NCBI GenBank assembly: GCA_964567755.1
Contig: CAZMNW010000020.1
Location: forward strand, 124,001-188,000
Length of the DNA: 64,000 nt
Reading direction: 5' to 3'
Source of the DNA: DASRJW01 sp964567755
Lineage (GTDB): Bacteria > Krumholzibacteriota > Krumholzibacteriia > G020349025
The translations under genes were made by a program, and so were the position numbers. Every line of letters begins with the position of its first letter. Positions within the stretch are counted from its first letter, which is position 1. Positions 1-8,203 of the stretch are shown piece after piece. A model generated the notes under the pieces. It was not told where the DNA came from. It saw nothing but the letters and a program-made list of their open reading frames with translations, and did no database searches.

Positions 1-2
1 GG

Positions 3-434
3 GGATCCGATCTTTCGGAGCGTTTCGATGTGAGCAGCGACGGGCTCATGGATCTTGCTCCGGAGCCAGGCATGGTCGTGTGCATCGACGCCGAGAACGA
101 GGGCAATCTCGTCGTCAGCCGTGACGCCTACGATCGCCGCGTCGCAGGCATCATCAGCGGCGCGGGCGGCGTGAGCCCCGGAATGCTGATGGGCCAAGCC
201 GGCACCGCCGCGAGCGGCGACCAGCCCGTGGCGCTGACTGGCCGAGTCTACTGTCGCGCCACGACGGCCAATGGACCGATCACGCCCGGGGATCTGCTGA
301 CGACATCGTCCGTCGCAGGCCACGCGATGCGCGTGGAGGATCATTCACGGGCCCAGGGCGCGGTTCTCGGCAAGGCGTTGGGAGGGCTCGCGCAAGGTGA
401 CGGCCTGGTTCTCGTCCTCGTGGGGTTGCAGTGA
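3..434 (+). CDS. C-terminal part of a large extracellular or tail-fibre-like protein (5' end outside window)
   Basis: The reading frame is open to the left window edge. A GTG at 30 is only an internal valine, because the residues before it (SERFDVSSD) continue the protein. The visible 144 residues hold a SERFDV motif, then PEPGMVVCID, RVAGIISGAGG and a GRVYC.A stretch ending in LVLVLVGLQ. This resembles the conserved C-terminal block of large secreted repeat or tail-fibre-like proteins found in environmental bacteria, where it follows a long structural region. No catalytic motif is visible. Its TGA overlaps the ATG of the next gene (TGATG), so the two are probably translationally coupled. The family is not identified with certainty; that it is the 3' end of a longer gene is well supported. 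Confidence 0.6.
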   Translation, partial: GSDLSERFDVSSDGLMDLAPEPGMVVCIDAENEGNLVVSRDAYDRRVAGIISGAGGVSPGMLMGQAGTAASGDQPVALTGRVYCRATTANGPITPGDLLTTSSVAGHAMRVEDHSRAQGAVLGKALGGLAQGDGLVLVLVGLQ

Positions 435-1516
435 TGCCCCCCCACTCCTTGTGTGCGCTCCAGGCCTTGCGGGGAGTCACGTTCGTGGTGCTGGCCGTGG
501 CGGCGAGCGCGCTCGTGATCCTGCCGGCGAACGCCTCTCCGTACATCGAAATGCGCGTTTCGATCAAGCTCATCCGCAACCCGGTGGACGGCTCGTTGCC
601 GCCGAATGCGACGAGCACGAACTTCGACTCGATGTTCACCCGTGCCAACGAGCTGCTCGCATCGTACTGGCGTGGCTACCGTTTCGTGCGCTTCGAAACG
701 ATCGCGATCGGCGGCATCTGCACCCCCTGCGACGATTCCAGCGACGGGCCGAGTTACTGGTACGACAAGGAGATCCGGGGAACGACGAAGGTCGCCTTCG
801 ACAATCTGGCGACGAACGACCCTGCTTACGCGTGGAGCGGCTCCGCAATCAACGTGTACTTCAACAGTGGCCAGGTCGGAGGCGAGTGCGCTTTCCCTCC
901 TGGCCAGCCGATCGTCATCGACGAGGAGATCGCTTGGGAAGGCTTCGTCCTCATCCACGAGATCGGCCACTATTTCGACTTGGCGCATACGCATGATGGG
1001 TGCGACTGCGTCGATTGCCAAGCGCAATCCTGCCCAACGCAGCCGTGCGAAGGGGATGGATTCTCTGACACGCTCGCAGACCATCCCTGCTGGTCCTTGG
1101 ATGATCTCGCCATGCATCATTTCCAAGGCCGGCAATACAGCCAACTTTCCCAGGGCGAGATGGATTTGGTGGATCATGTCTACTACAACGTGATGTCTTA
1201 TCACGAGCCGCCGCTCCGAAACCTGGTGGAGGACTACATGACCGAGTTGCAGGTCGACCACTGGGCGGACACTTCACGAAGACATCGCCCTCAGGTCATG
1301 ACCGGGTTCACCGGCTTCGTGGACTGGCGCAACAACGCGGCGCCATTCAGCGGCTACAGCACGGATCCGTTTGCGACGGTGGGGGCTGCGGTCGCCGCGC
1401 CGGAGGCGTTCGATATCCTGCTCATCCGCCCGGGAACCTACTCGGAGACCTTGTACTTGAACAGCCCCGTCACCTTGAGGGTGCCGACGGGTGGGAGTGC
1501 AATCATCGGCCCATGA
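434..1516 (+). CDS. Secreted M43-type (pappalysin-like) zinc metalloprotease 1 with C-terminal half-beta-helix module
   Basis: Predicted exported metzincin protease of about 360 residues. An N-terminal hydrophobic stretch (residues 14-36) ends at NASP, a likely signal peptide. The zinc site is HEIGHYFDLAH (about 175-185), the extended HExxHxxGxxH type with F/D in the third-ligand loop. A Met-turn, NVMSYH, lies at about 252-257, and cysteines between the two suggest disulfides. After the catalytic domain the last 55 residues form a separate module (GYSTDPFATV, then ILLIRPGTYSET, LRVPTGG and a final IIGP) that looks like the first turn of a parallel beta-helix and is shared with the next gene and the protease at 34798. 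ATG 434 overlaps the preceding stop; GTG 431 is an alternative start. It overlaps the next gene's reading frame and likely forms an operon with it. Confidence 0.8.
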   Translation: MPPHSLCALQALRGVTFVVLAVAASALVILPANASPYIEMRVSIKLIRNPVDGSLPPNATSTNFDSMFTRANELLASYWRGYRFVRFETIAIGGICTPCDDSSDGPSYWYDKEIRGTTKVAFDNLATNDPAYAWSGSAINVYFNSGQVGGECAFPPGQPIVIDEEIAWEGFVLIHEIGHYFDLAHTHDGCDCVDCQAQSCPTQPCEGDGFSDTLADHPCWSLDDLAMHHFQGRQYSQLSQGEMDLVDHVYYNVMSYHEPPLRNLVEDYMTELQVDHWADTSRRHRPQVMTGFTGFVDWRNNAAPFSGYSTDPFATVGAAVAAPEAFDILLIRPGTYSETLYLNSPVTLRVPTGGSAIIGP

Positions 1517-1527
1517 TGGAGGCGAGG

Positions 1528-2643
1528 ATGAAAACCAGGCGTGGAGCGTTGAGATCGCCGCGCACGCTGGCGCTGAACGGTTTGGCACTTTTGTTCGTGG
1601 CACCCGTGACGGCACAGGAGATCGACGTGCGGCTCTCGATCAAGTACATCCTCGGCGCGGATGGGGTGCGGCCAACGGGATTCTACGGCACCGAGCAGAA
1701 CGTACGCGATGTGATCACGGCCACAAACCGCGCCATGCAGCGTTGGGGTCGAGGGTATCGATTCGTGATCACGGAGTTTCAAGACGTGACCGTGAGTGGG
1801 GCGCCGGGCTCGGCGGCTTTCTCGACGATCTCGCCGCTCGACGAAATCGGGATGCTCGAAGATGCTGCCGAGATGGATCCGGTCGGCTACCACTGGAGAA
1901 CGAATGCGACCAACATTTATATCGCCGATTGCTGCGCGGCGGCCGCGGCCATTCCCGAGGACGATGTCGGGCGGGAGATCGTCTACTTCTCGGCCGACGT
2001 GAACCTGTCGTCCACCGATCCGGGCCAGAACGCGCGCCAGACCATCTGGGCGCACGAAATCGGGCACCACTTCGATCTGATTCACCCCTGGGCCGACGAC
2101 CGGGTCGCGGACACCCAATCCGAGCCGACGCCGTCCCAGTGCACGGGGCCGATCCCGCCACAAGGCACCTTTCCCTGCGCGCTCGGCGGCAGCGACGAGT
2201 GCTGCTGCTCCAGCAAAGTCGCGAACCTGCTCGCCGCCGCGCAGAGCAACGGTTGGTCGCAGCAAGAGCATGACGATCTGCGCTACAACGTCATGGGCTA
2301 CATGGGGGCGGTGGACTGCGCGCTGCTCGGGGAAGACGTCATTACGATCGACACCATGCGACTCACGGACGGGCAGCTCGATCGCTGGACGGATGCCAGC
2401 CGCAGACACCATGCCGACGACACGACCGGCCTGACGCACTTCGTCGACGAGCAGGCCACTTCGCCGTTCAACGGCTACAGCGGTGACCCCTACCTCACGG
2501 TGAGCGACGGGCTCGGCGCCGCCGATTCCCTCGGCGGCGACATCGTGTTGATCCGGGCGGGAACCTATGTCGAGAACCTGATCCTCGACCACCCGGTGAC
2601 GTTGCGTGCGAGTCGTGGCGCGGTGATCCTCGCGAAACCCTGA
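1528..2643 (+). CDS. Secreted M43-type zinc metalloprotease 2 (tandem paralogue)
   Basis: Paralogue of the preceding protease with the same layout: signal peptide (MKTRR n-region, hydrophobic core, PVTAQ cleavage region), LSIKYI start of the mature chain, zinc motif HEIGHHFDLIH at about 176-186, Met-turn NVMGYM and the half-beta-helix C-terminus (GDIVLIRAGTY, VTLRAS, ILAKP). ATG codons occur at 1513, 1516 and 1528. I chose 1528 because GGAGG at 1518-1522 lies 5 bases upstream of it and the signal peptide then begins with a normal MKTRR. A run of CCC.S (DECCCSSK) before the Met-turn is unlike the neighbour and may be disulfide-bonded. Probably cotranscribed with the upstream gene. Substrate unknown. 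Confidence 0.82.
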   Translation: MKTRRGALRSPRTLALNGLALLFVAPVTAQEIDVRLSIKYILGADGVRPTGFYGTEQNVRDVITATNRAMQRWGRGYRFVITEFQDVTVSGAPGSAAFSTISPLDEIGMLEDAAEMDPVGYHWRTNATNIYIADCCAAAAAIPEDDVGREIVYFSADVNLSSTDPGQNARQTIWAHEIGHHFDLIHPWADDRVADTQSEPTPSQCTGPIPPQGTFPCALGGSDECCCSSKVANLLAAAQSNGWSQQEHDDLRYNVMGYMGAVDCALLGEDVITIDTMRLTDGQLDRWTDASRRHHADDTTGLTHFVDEQATSPFNGYSGDPYLTVSDGLGAADSLGGDIVLIRAGTYVENLILDHPVTLRASRGAVILAKP

Positions 2644-2678
2644 CGAATGGAGAAGAGCCCGACAGCCGGTGGCAAAGC

Positions 2679-2688
2679 TGGTACTCTC
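2679..2688 (+). promoter_or_regulatory. Conserved upstream element TGGTA(C/G)(C/T)CTC, copy 1
   Basis: The block TGGTACTCTC lies 30 bases before the ATG of the first propeller gene. The same block recurs at 5513, 10975 and 13817, in front of the other independently leadered copies. It is a candidate core-promoter or leader element; its function is inferred only from conservation. Confidence 0.35.
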
Positions 2689-2708
2689 TTGCAAAGGGAA
2701 CCATCCTC

Positions 2709-5420
2709 ATGCGTACGAGCGGGCGAATGTCGAAGGATCGGCGCCTCGCGGCAGTGAGACGCCGATGCGGCGGCGTTGTCTCCATGCTCTGCGTGCTCGC
2801 GTCTTGGAACAGCACTCGCGCTTGGGCGGCCCAGGGCGACGAGCATTGGTGGGACGGGTTCGCGTGGCCGGGGGCGGGGCTCGACGGCCCGGTTTCGTGC
2901 ATGGCGGTACACGGTGGCGAGCTGATCATTGGCGGCCGCTTCACGCTCGCCGGCGGCGTCGCAGTCGATCATCTGGCGCGCTGGGATGGCTCGGCGTGGA
3001 GTCGGCTCGGCGATCGCGTCCTCAGCCATCTCAGCCGGGCGTACATCGGCCACATTGCGTCTTACGGGAACGAGCTGTTCGTCGCCGGGAACTTCGATCA
3101 CATCGGAGACATCCCGGCCGCGAACCTCGCGGTGTGGAACGGGGTCGAGCTCCGGCCATGGGCGGTCGAGTTGCCTTCGGGCGCCAGATTGCAAACGGTC
3201 ACCCAATTCGCCGTCGTCGACGGCAAGCTCTTCGTCTGCGGTTGGTTCGATCAGGACTCGACGACGTTCTATGGACTCGCGCAGTGGGACGGCATGAGCT
3301 GGACGCTCTTACCGACCTCCGAGCTCCCGATCGGCCAACAAATCTGGGCGCTCACCAGTTACGAGGGCCGGCTCGTGGTCGGTGGTGGCTTCACCAGCAT
3401 TGGTGGGCAGTCCATCCGGCGAATCGCTGCATGGGACGGGAGCCGCTGGAGCCCGGTAGGAGGTGGAATCGGCAGCGACACCGACAGCGGCGAACTGGTG
3501 CTCGCGCTAACGGTGCATGACGGCAAGCTCGTGGCCGGTGGTCGGTTCCTGATGGCAGGCGGAGTTGCGGTGGACAACATCGCGCAGTGGGACGGCGCGA
3601 TCTGGAAATCCGTCGCGGGGGGAATGAACGGATCGGTGGATAGACTCGCCGAATACGATGGGAGGCTGATCGCTGCGGGGCTTTTCTCTCGCGCCGGGTC
3701 GGGCGAGGCGTATCGGATCGCGCAGTGGGATGGAGCGGCCTGGAGTCCGGTGGGCGAATGGCTCGCGGACCAGCACATATACGGCTTCGCCGTGTTCGAG
3801 AGCGAGCTTGTAGTGGGTGGCGAGTTTCGCGCTGCTGGGTCCAACGCGGCGAGCAACGTCGCAGCTTGGGACGGGAATGTCTGGCGGGCAGTGGACCCGC
3901 GGGCACGGATCTCCGGGTTGGGCCTGAACGGGATCGTCGAGGCGTTCGCGGTTCACGGCTCGGATCTCCTGGTCGGTGGACAGTTCACCGTGGCGGGAAC
4001 ACTCGAGGTTGCCGCCCTAGCACGATGGGACGGGGACTCGTGGGCCTCGTTCGGCTTGCAGGCTGAGTACGTCCGGGACATCGCGGTGGATGGAGAGCGG
4101 GTGTTCGTGTCCGGATCGCTCCGTGATCCTCTGAATGGAACTGCGCACCAGATTGCGGAGTGGGATGGGAGCACGTGGCGGTTCCTTCCACCCCCGCCGA
4201 TGAGCTATCTCGCGACACTCCTCCATGTGGAGGGGACACTGTACGCCGGTGGCAGGGAAGGTGTGCTGCGGTGGGATGGAACTTCCTGGCACGATCTCGG
4301 AGCGATCGTCGGGAACTGGGTCGTTGCGCTCTCGGTGTACCAAGGGAAGCTCGTCGCAGGGGGACGTTTCACCTCGATCGGAGGAGTCTCTGCGAATCGA
4401 ATCGCGATCTGGGACGGAACGTCCTGGAGTCCGCTCGGAGGGGGCATGAGTGGTGTCCAGCCCTACTCCGACGCCGACATCCAAGATCTCACGGTGCTGG
4501 ATGGGAAGCTGATCGCCGGCGGACATTTCTTATTCGCAGGGAACACGCCAGCGAGCTTCATCGCCCAGTGGGACGGCAGCGACTGGAGTGCGCTCCCGGG
4601 ATTGAATGACGAGGTCCATGCGGTGGCTATCCACGAAGGTCAAGTGATCGCAGGGGGAAGGTTCGGGCCGGCAGCCGAAACGGACGCGAGTCGCATCGCG
4701 CGGTGGGATGGAGCGCGCTGGCAGGCGATGGGTTCGGGTTGCAACTGGATCCCCTACGCCTTCGCTTCCTACGACGATGACTTGTACGTCGGCGGCGGAT
4801 TCACGCGCATGGGAGGCAAGGCCTCACATTACATCGCGCGCTGGGATGACACGCCGGTTGCGCTCAGCGTGTCGGAGCTGTGGGCCGAACGAGTCGATGG
4901 GGACGTGATTGTAAGGTGGCATGCTGCGGTAGGCGTGGAGGATCTATTGGGATTCCAAGTCTACCGAGAAGTCGATGACGGCGTGCGGATGCGTGTCACG
5001 CCAACGCTCCTTCGTGGGAACAAGTTCTACGAGCACCGCGATCTCGAGGTGCCGGCTGGATCGCTGCGCTATTGGCTGGTCGCCGTCGATCGATCGGGTG
5101 CATCGACCTGGCACGGGCCGGTGGAAGTGCAAACGCTAGGCGCAGAGACGGCGTTTCTCCGTGTCTGGCCGAACCCGTTCAGGTCGAGCACGCGAATCGA
5201 TTTCGGGTTGTCCACATTGGGACCTGCGGCACTCGATGTTTACGACGTGCGAGGGCGACTTGTGACCCGCCTGATGGCACGGACGATCGGCGCCGGCCGC
5301 CATGAGCTGATGTGGGATGGACGGGAAGCCTCGTCGCGCGCAGTGGCCCCGGGAGTCTATTGGGTTCGGCTCGCGACTCCAGTGGGATTTCATTCCGCGA
5401 AGCTGATCAAATCCCAATAG
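2709..5420 (+). CDS. Secreted 14-repeat WDG propeller protein with FnIII and sorting-like C-terminus, paralogue A
   Basis: Exported surface protein of 903 residues with no catalytic motif. The signal peptide has an Arg-rich start, a hydrophobic core near residues 24-33 and a cleavage region AWAAQ. Residues about 40-720 are 14 repeats of roughly 45-50 residues, each with GG.FT.AGG, then IA.WDG..W..LG, beta-propeller blades resembling kelch-type units. Residues about 716-805 form a FnIII-like domain (GFQVYREVDDG, YWLVAVDRSG). The last 90 residues are the FlgD-Ig/T9SS-like domain (VWPNPF, LDVYDVRGRL, ELMWDG, GVYWVRL, LIKSQ). It is the most divergent of four tandem paralogues and is preceded by the conserved TGGTA element. 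A role in adhesion or surface display is likely but unproven. ATG 2727 is an alternative start. Confidence 0.8.
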   Translation: MRTSGRMSKDRRLAAVRRRCGGVVSMLCVLASWNSTRAWAAQGDEHWWDGFAWPGAGLDGPVSCMAVHGGELIIGGRFTLAGGVAVDHLARWDGSAWSRLGDRVLSHLSRAYIGHIASYGNELFVAGNFDHIGDIPAANLAVWNGVELRPWAVELPSGARLQTVTQFAVVDGKLFVCGWFDQDSTTFYGLAQWDGMSWTLLPTSELPIGQQIWALTSYEGRLVVGGGFTSIGGQSIRRIAAWDGSRWSPVGGGIGSDTDSGELVLALTVHDGKLVAGGRFLMAGGVAVDNIAQWDGAIWKSVAGGMNGSVDRLAEYDGRLIAAGLFSRAGSGEAYRIAQWDGAAWSPVGEWLADQHIYGFAVFESELVVGGEFRAAGSNAASNVAAWDGNVWRAVDPRARISGLGLNGIVEAFAVHGSDLLVGGQFTVAGTLEVAALARWDGDSWASFGLQAEYVRDIAVDGERVFVSGSLRDPLNGTAHQIAEWDGSTWRFLPPPPMSYLATLLHVEGTLYAGGREGVLRWDGTSWHDLGAIVGNWVVALSVYQGKLVAGGRFTSIGGVSANRIAIWDGTSWSPLGGGMSGVQPYSDADIQDLTVLDGKLIAGGHFLFAGNTPASFIAQWDGSDWSALPGLNDEVHAVAIHEGQVIAGGRFGPAAETDASRIARWDGARWQAMGSGCNWIPYAFASYDDDLYVGGGFTRMGGKASHYIARWDDTPVALSVSELWAERVDGDVIVRWHAAVGVEDLLGFQVYREVDDGVRMRVTPTLLRGNKFYEHRDLEVPAGSLRYWLVAVDRSGASTWHGPVEVQTLGAETAFLRVWPNPFRSSTRIDFGLSTLGPAALDVYDVRGRLVTRLMARTIGAGRHELMWDGREASSRAVAPGVYWVRLATPVGFHSAKLIKSQ

Positions 5421-5456
5421 AGCCAAGGGCGATCTCTGCAAGCGCGATGAACTCAG

Positions 5457-5536
5457 TGCGGCCCCTCACGAGGCCCGAATGCGTTTCCTGGTTGGAGAGG
5501 TCCCGGGGGAGATGGTACCCTCCCTCAGGAATCATC
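5457..5536 (+). promoter_or_regulatory. Duplicated leader/promoter region, copy 2
   Basis: About 80 bases before the second propeller gene are nearly identical to 10918-10998: GGCCCCTC, GAGGCCCGAATGCGTT, GGAGAGGTC, then TGGTACCCTC at 5513-5522 and GGAATCATC just before the ATG. TTGGAG at 5492-5497 and GGTACC at 5514-5519, 16 bases apart, could be weak -35 and -10 boxes. The whole block was evidently duplicated with the gene, so each copy carries its own leader. Confidence 0.4.
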
Positions 5537-8203
5537 ATGACTTGCTACTGCCGATGGGCACGCCGCGGGCGAAACGCTGTCCAGGACGGACTGCGTACTT
5601 TGGTGTGCACGGCCACTTTTCTCCTCTTGTCGTGGAATGGCATTGAGGCTGGTGCCGTCGAAGGCGACGAGCACTGGCGGGGCGGCTTCGTTTGGCCGGG
5701 ACCCGGGCTCAATGCGGCAGCCTCGGCAATGATCGTCTACCAGGGGAAGCTCATCGTCGGCGGCGGATTCACGCTCGCCGGGGGCATCGAAGTCGGTCGC
5801 ATCGCTCAATGGGACGGGACGACCTGGAGTAGTCTAGGTTCCGGAGTGACGATCTACCCAGGCCGCGCCGGGGTCCGCGCACTCACGGTCCACGGCGACA
5901 CCCTCTACGCCTTCGGAACCTTCGACCATGCCGGAGGAGTTCCTGCAGCGAACTTCGCGGCCTGGGACGGAGTGCATTGGAGTCCAAGGAGCTTCGCGTT
6001 TCCTCAAGGAGTGCAACTCGTGACCCGATACCTGGTGGCTGGCTTGGATGACAAGGTCTACGTGTCGGGCGAGTTCAGACAGGGAACCGAGCTATTCCAA
6101 GGGTTGGCGGAATGGGACGGGGTGAACTCGAGGTTCCTGGCCACGGCGAATCCATCGAGGGAGCAGCTTGGTGTTTTTGCCCTCGCCGCGTATCAAGGCA
6201 AGCTCGTCGCCGGAGGACAATTCGTCACGATCGGCGGCGTTGCTGCGAAGAACATCGCCACCTGGGATGGGACGGGTTGGAGCGAGCTCGGAGGCGGCGT
6301 CGGCGGCACCGGCTCGGTCAGCAGGTTGCTGGTATACGACGGTCGCCTCATCGTGGCGGGACAACTCACGGTGGCCGGCATTGTGAACAACATCGCGGCA
6401 TGGGATGGTGTGTCGTGGCATCGGCTCGGCGCGGGAACGAACGGCTTCATCAGCAATCTCGTCGAAGTCGACGGGAAGTTGGTCGTTTCCGGCAGCTTCA
6501 CGCGGGCGGGTGGAGTCGAGACCTCGCTTGCGCAGTGGGACGGTGCTGCGTGGAGCGCGGTCGAGGGCTGGCCGCTTGGAAGTACCGCAACCCGCCTCGC
6601 GGCCTTCGGTGGAGAACTCGTGGTCGCCGGGTTGGTCTTCCGTGTGGGCGATCTGGAAGCGACCTACATCGCAGCATGGGATGGAAACACATGGCGGGTC
6701 TTGGATGGACGCGACACACGAGTAGGGATGGGTCTCAATCGGGCTGCGACGAGTTTCGCCACCTACGGCGAAGACCTGTTGGTCGGCGGGCCATTCGAGT
6801 ATGCGGGAAGCGTCGCCGCGAAGGGCCTCGCGCTCTGGGATGGAGTCAAGTGGAGCTCCCTCGGGCTCGATGCGGACAATGTGAACGACATCGTGGTGGA
6901 TGGCGACCGGATCTTCTTGTCCGGGCAGTTCGTTGATCCTTCCAACAGTGCGCGCTATAACCTCGCCATCTGGGACGGGGGCTCGTGGCGGTACATGAAC
7001 GCACCCATGGCATTCCCCAATGAGCTGATCATTCACGAAGAGAAGCTGATCGTATCCGGATCCTCCAGTATCTCAGAGTGGGATGGAAGCTTCTGGCGTT
7101 CCCTCGGACCGGTGAGCGGTGACATTTTCAGTCTCCTCCAATACGACGGCAGGCTGATCGCCTCTGGCTCTTTCATATCGATCGGGGGTGTCGAGGCCGG
7201 GAGCATCGCGCAGTGGGATGGAACGGCCTGGCATCCCCTCGGGAGTGGGCTGGCAGACGCGAATTCGATTTCTTCACTCGAGGTTCATTCTGGGAAACTG
7301 GTCGCGGCTGTGAGATCTAACGACAACTTTCCGGCAGTATACGTGGCAGTCTGGGACGGCGAGAGTTGGACCTCTCTTCCGAGCGTGAATAATGGGATCT
7401 TTGCCTTGAAATCGCACGAAGGCGGGCTCTTCGTCGGCGGTCTCTTCACCGAGGCAGGCGGCGTGGTGGCCTCGTCCGTCGCGCGCTGGGATGGCACGAG
7501 GTGGAGCCCGATGGGATCCGGCTGCGATTGGGCGGTCCTGGGGTTTGGGTCATGGAAAGGCGAGCTCTATGTCGGCGGAGAATTCAATCTCGCCGGCGGA
7601 CGATCTGCGGATGGCCTCGCACGCTGGGACGACACGCCGGTAGCGCTCACAGTGTCGGATCTGCAGGCGGTGCCAATCGACGACGATGTGCTCGTACGTT
7701 GGCGTACGGCTGGAGACGTGGAAGATCTTTTGGGATTCCATGTCTTCCGCGAGGTCGACGGCGGCGAGCGTGTGCGCGTCACACCAACGCTTCTACACGG
7801 GAACACGTTCTACGAGCACCGCGATCTCGACGCGCCTGCTGGATCCCTACGTTATTGGCTTGCCGCAGTCGATCGATCGGGTACATCGACCTGGTATGGA
7901 CCGATGGAGGTACGGGGGGCGATCGGATCGACAGCGCTCCTCGGCAGCTGGCCGAGCCCATTCGTGTCAGGCACGCGAGTCCATTTCAGGTTGTCCACTT
8001 CGGGACCTGCGGCACTCGATGTTTACGACGTACGAGGGCGTCTGGTGTCACGTCTGCTGCAGGAGGAGTTCCCCGCCGGAAGACACGTGGTGCAATGGGA
8101 TGGCCGTGACCAGGCGGGGCGTCCGTTGTCGCCAGGCATCTATTTCATTCGGCTCGGCACGCACGACGGGGTCCTTGCACACAAGCTCACGAAGGGGCGA
8201 TGA
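5537..8203 (+). CDS. Secreted 14-repeat WDG propeller protein, paralogue B
   Basis: An 888-residue exported protein of the same design as its neighbours: signal peptide (MTCYCRWARR n-region, core TATFLLLSW), start of mature chain EGDEHWRGGF.WPG, 14 propeller repeats, FnIII-like domain from about residue 701 and sorting-like C-terminus from about 798. The frame is open upstream to 5312, but ATG 5537 follows the conserved leader GGAATCATC and gives a start identical to the copy at 10999. The C-terminal 90 residues differ from the other copies (SWPSPF, LLQEEFPAGRH, QWDGRDQAG, LTKGR), so the end of the gene may have been exchanged. Its TGA overlaps the ATG of paralogue C (ATGA), so the two are translationally coupled. 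Confidence 0.82.
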   Translation: MTCYCRWARRGRNAVQDGLRTLVCTATFLLLSWNGIEAGAVEGDEHWRGGFVWPGPGLNAAASAMIVYQGKLIVGGGFTLAGGIEVGRIAQWDGTTWSSLGSGVTIYPGRAGVRALTVHGDTLYAFGTFDHAGGVPAANFAAWDGVHWSPRSFAFPQGVQLVTRYLVAGLDDKVYVSGEFRQGTELFQGLAEWDGVNSRFLATANPSREQLGVFALAAYQGKLVAGGQFVTIGGVAAKNIATWDGTGWSELGGGVGGTGSVSRLLVYDGRLIVAGQLTVAGIVNNIAAWDGVSWHRLGAGTNGFISNLVEVDGKLVVSGSFTRAGGVETSLAQWDGAAWSAVEGWPLGSTATRLAAFGGELVVAGLVFRVGDLEATYIAAWDGNTWRVLDGRDTRVGMGLNRAATSFATYGEDLLVGGPFEYAGSVAAKGLALWDGVKWSSLGLDADNVNDIVVDGDRIFLSGQFVDPSNSARYNLAIWDGGSWRYMNAPMAFPNELIIHEEKLIVSGSSSISEWDGSFWRSLGPVSGDIFSLLQYDGRLIASGSFISIGGVEAGSIAQWDGTAWHPLGSGLADANSISSLEVHSGKLVAAVRSNDNFPAVYVAVWDGESWTSLPSVNNGIFALKSHEGGLFVGGLFTEAGGVVASSVARWDGTRWSPMGSGCDWAVLGFGSWKGELYVGGEFNLAGGRSADGLARWDDTPVALTVSDLQAVPIDDDVLVRWRTAGDVEDLLGFHVFREVDGGERVRVTPTLLHGNTFYEHRDLDAPAGSLRYWLAAVDRSGTSTWYGPMEVRGAIGSTALLGSWPSPFVSGTRVHFRLSTSGPAALDVYDVRGRLVSRLLQEEFPAGRHVVQWDGRDQAGRPLSPGIYFIRLGTHDGVLAHKLTKGR

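Noticed and set aside
3..434. Independent 134-residue gene starting at GTG 30
   Set aside because: The frame is open to the window edge and the residues before the GTG (SERFD) belong to the conserved block, so this is the end of a larger gene.
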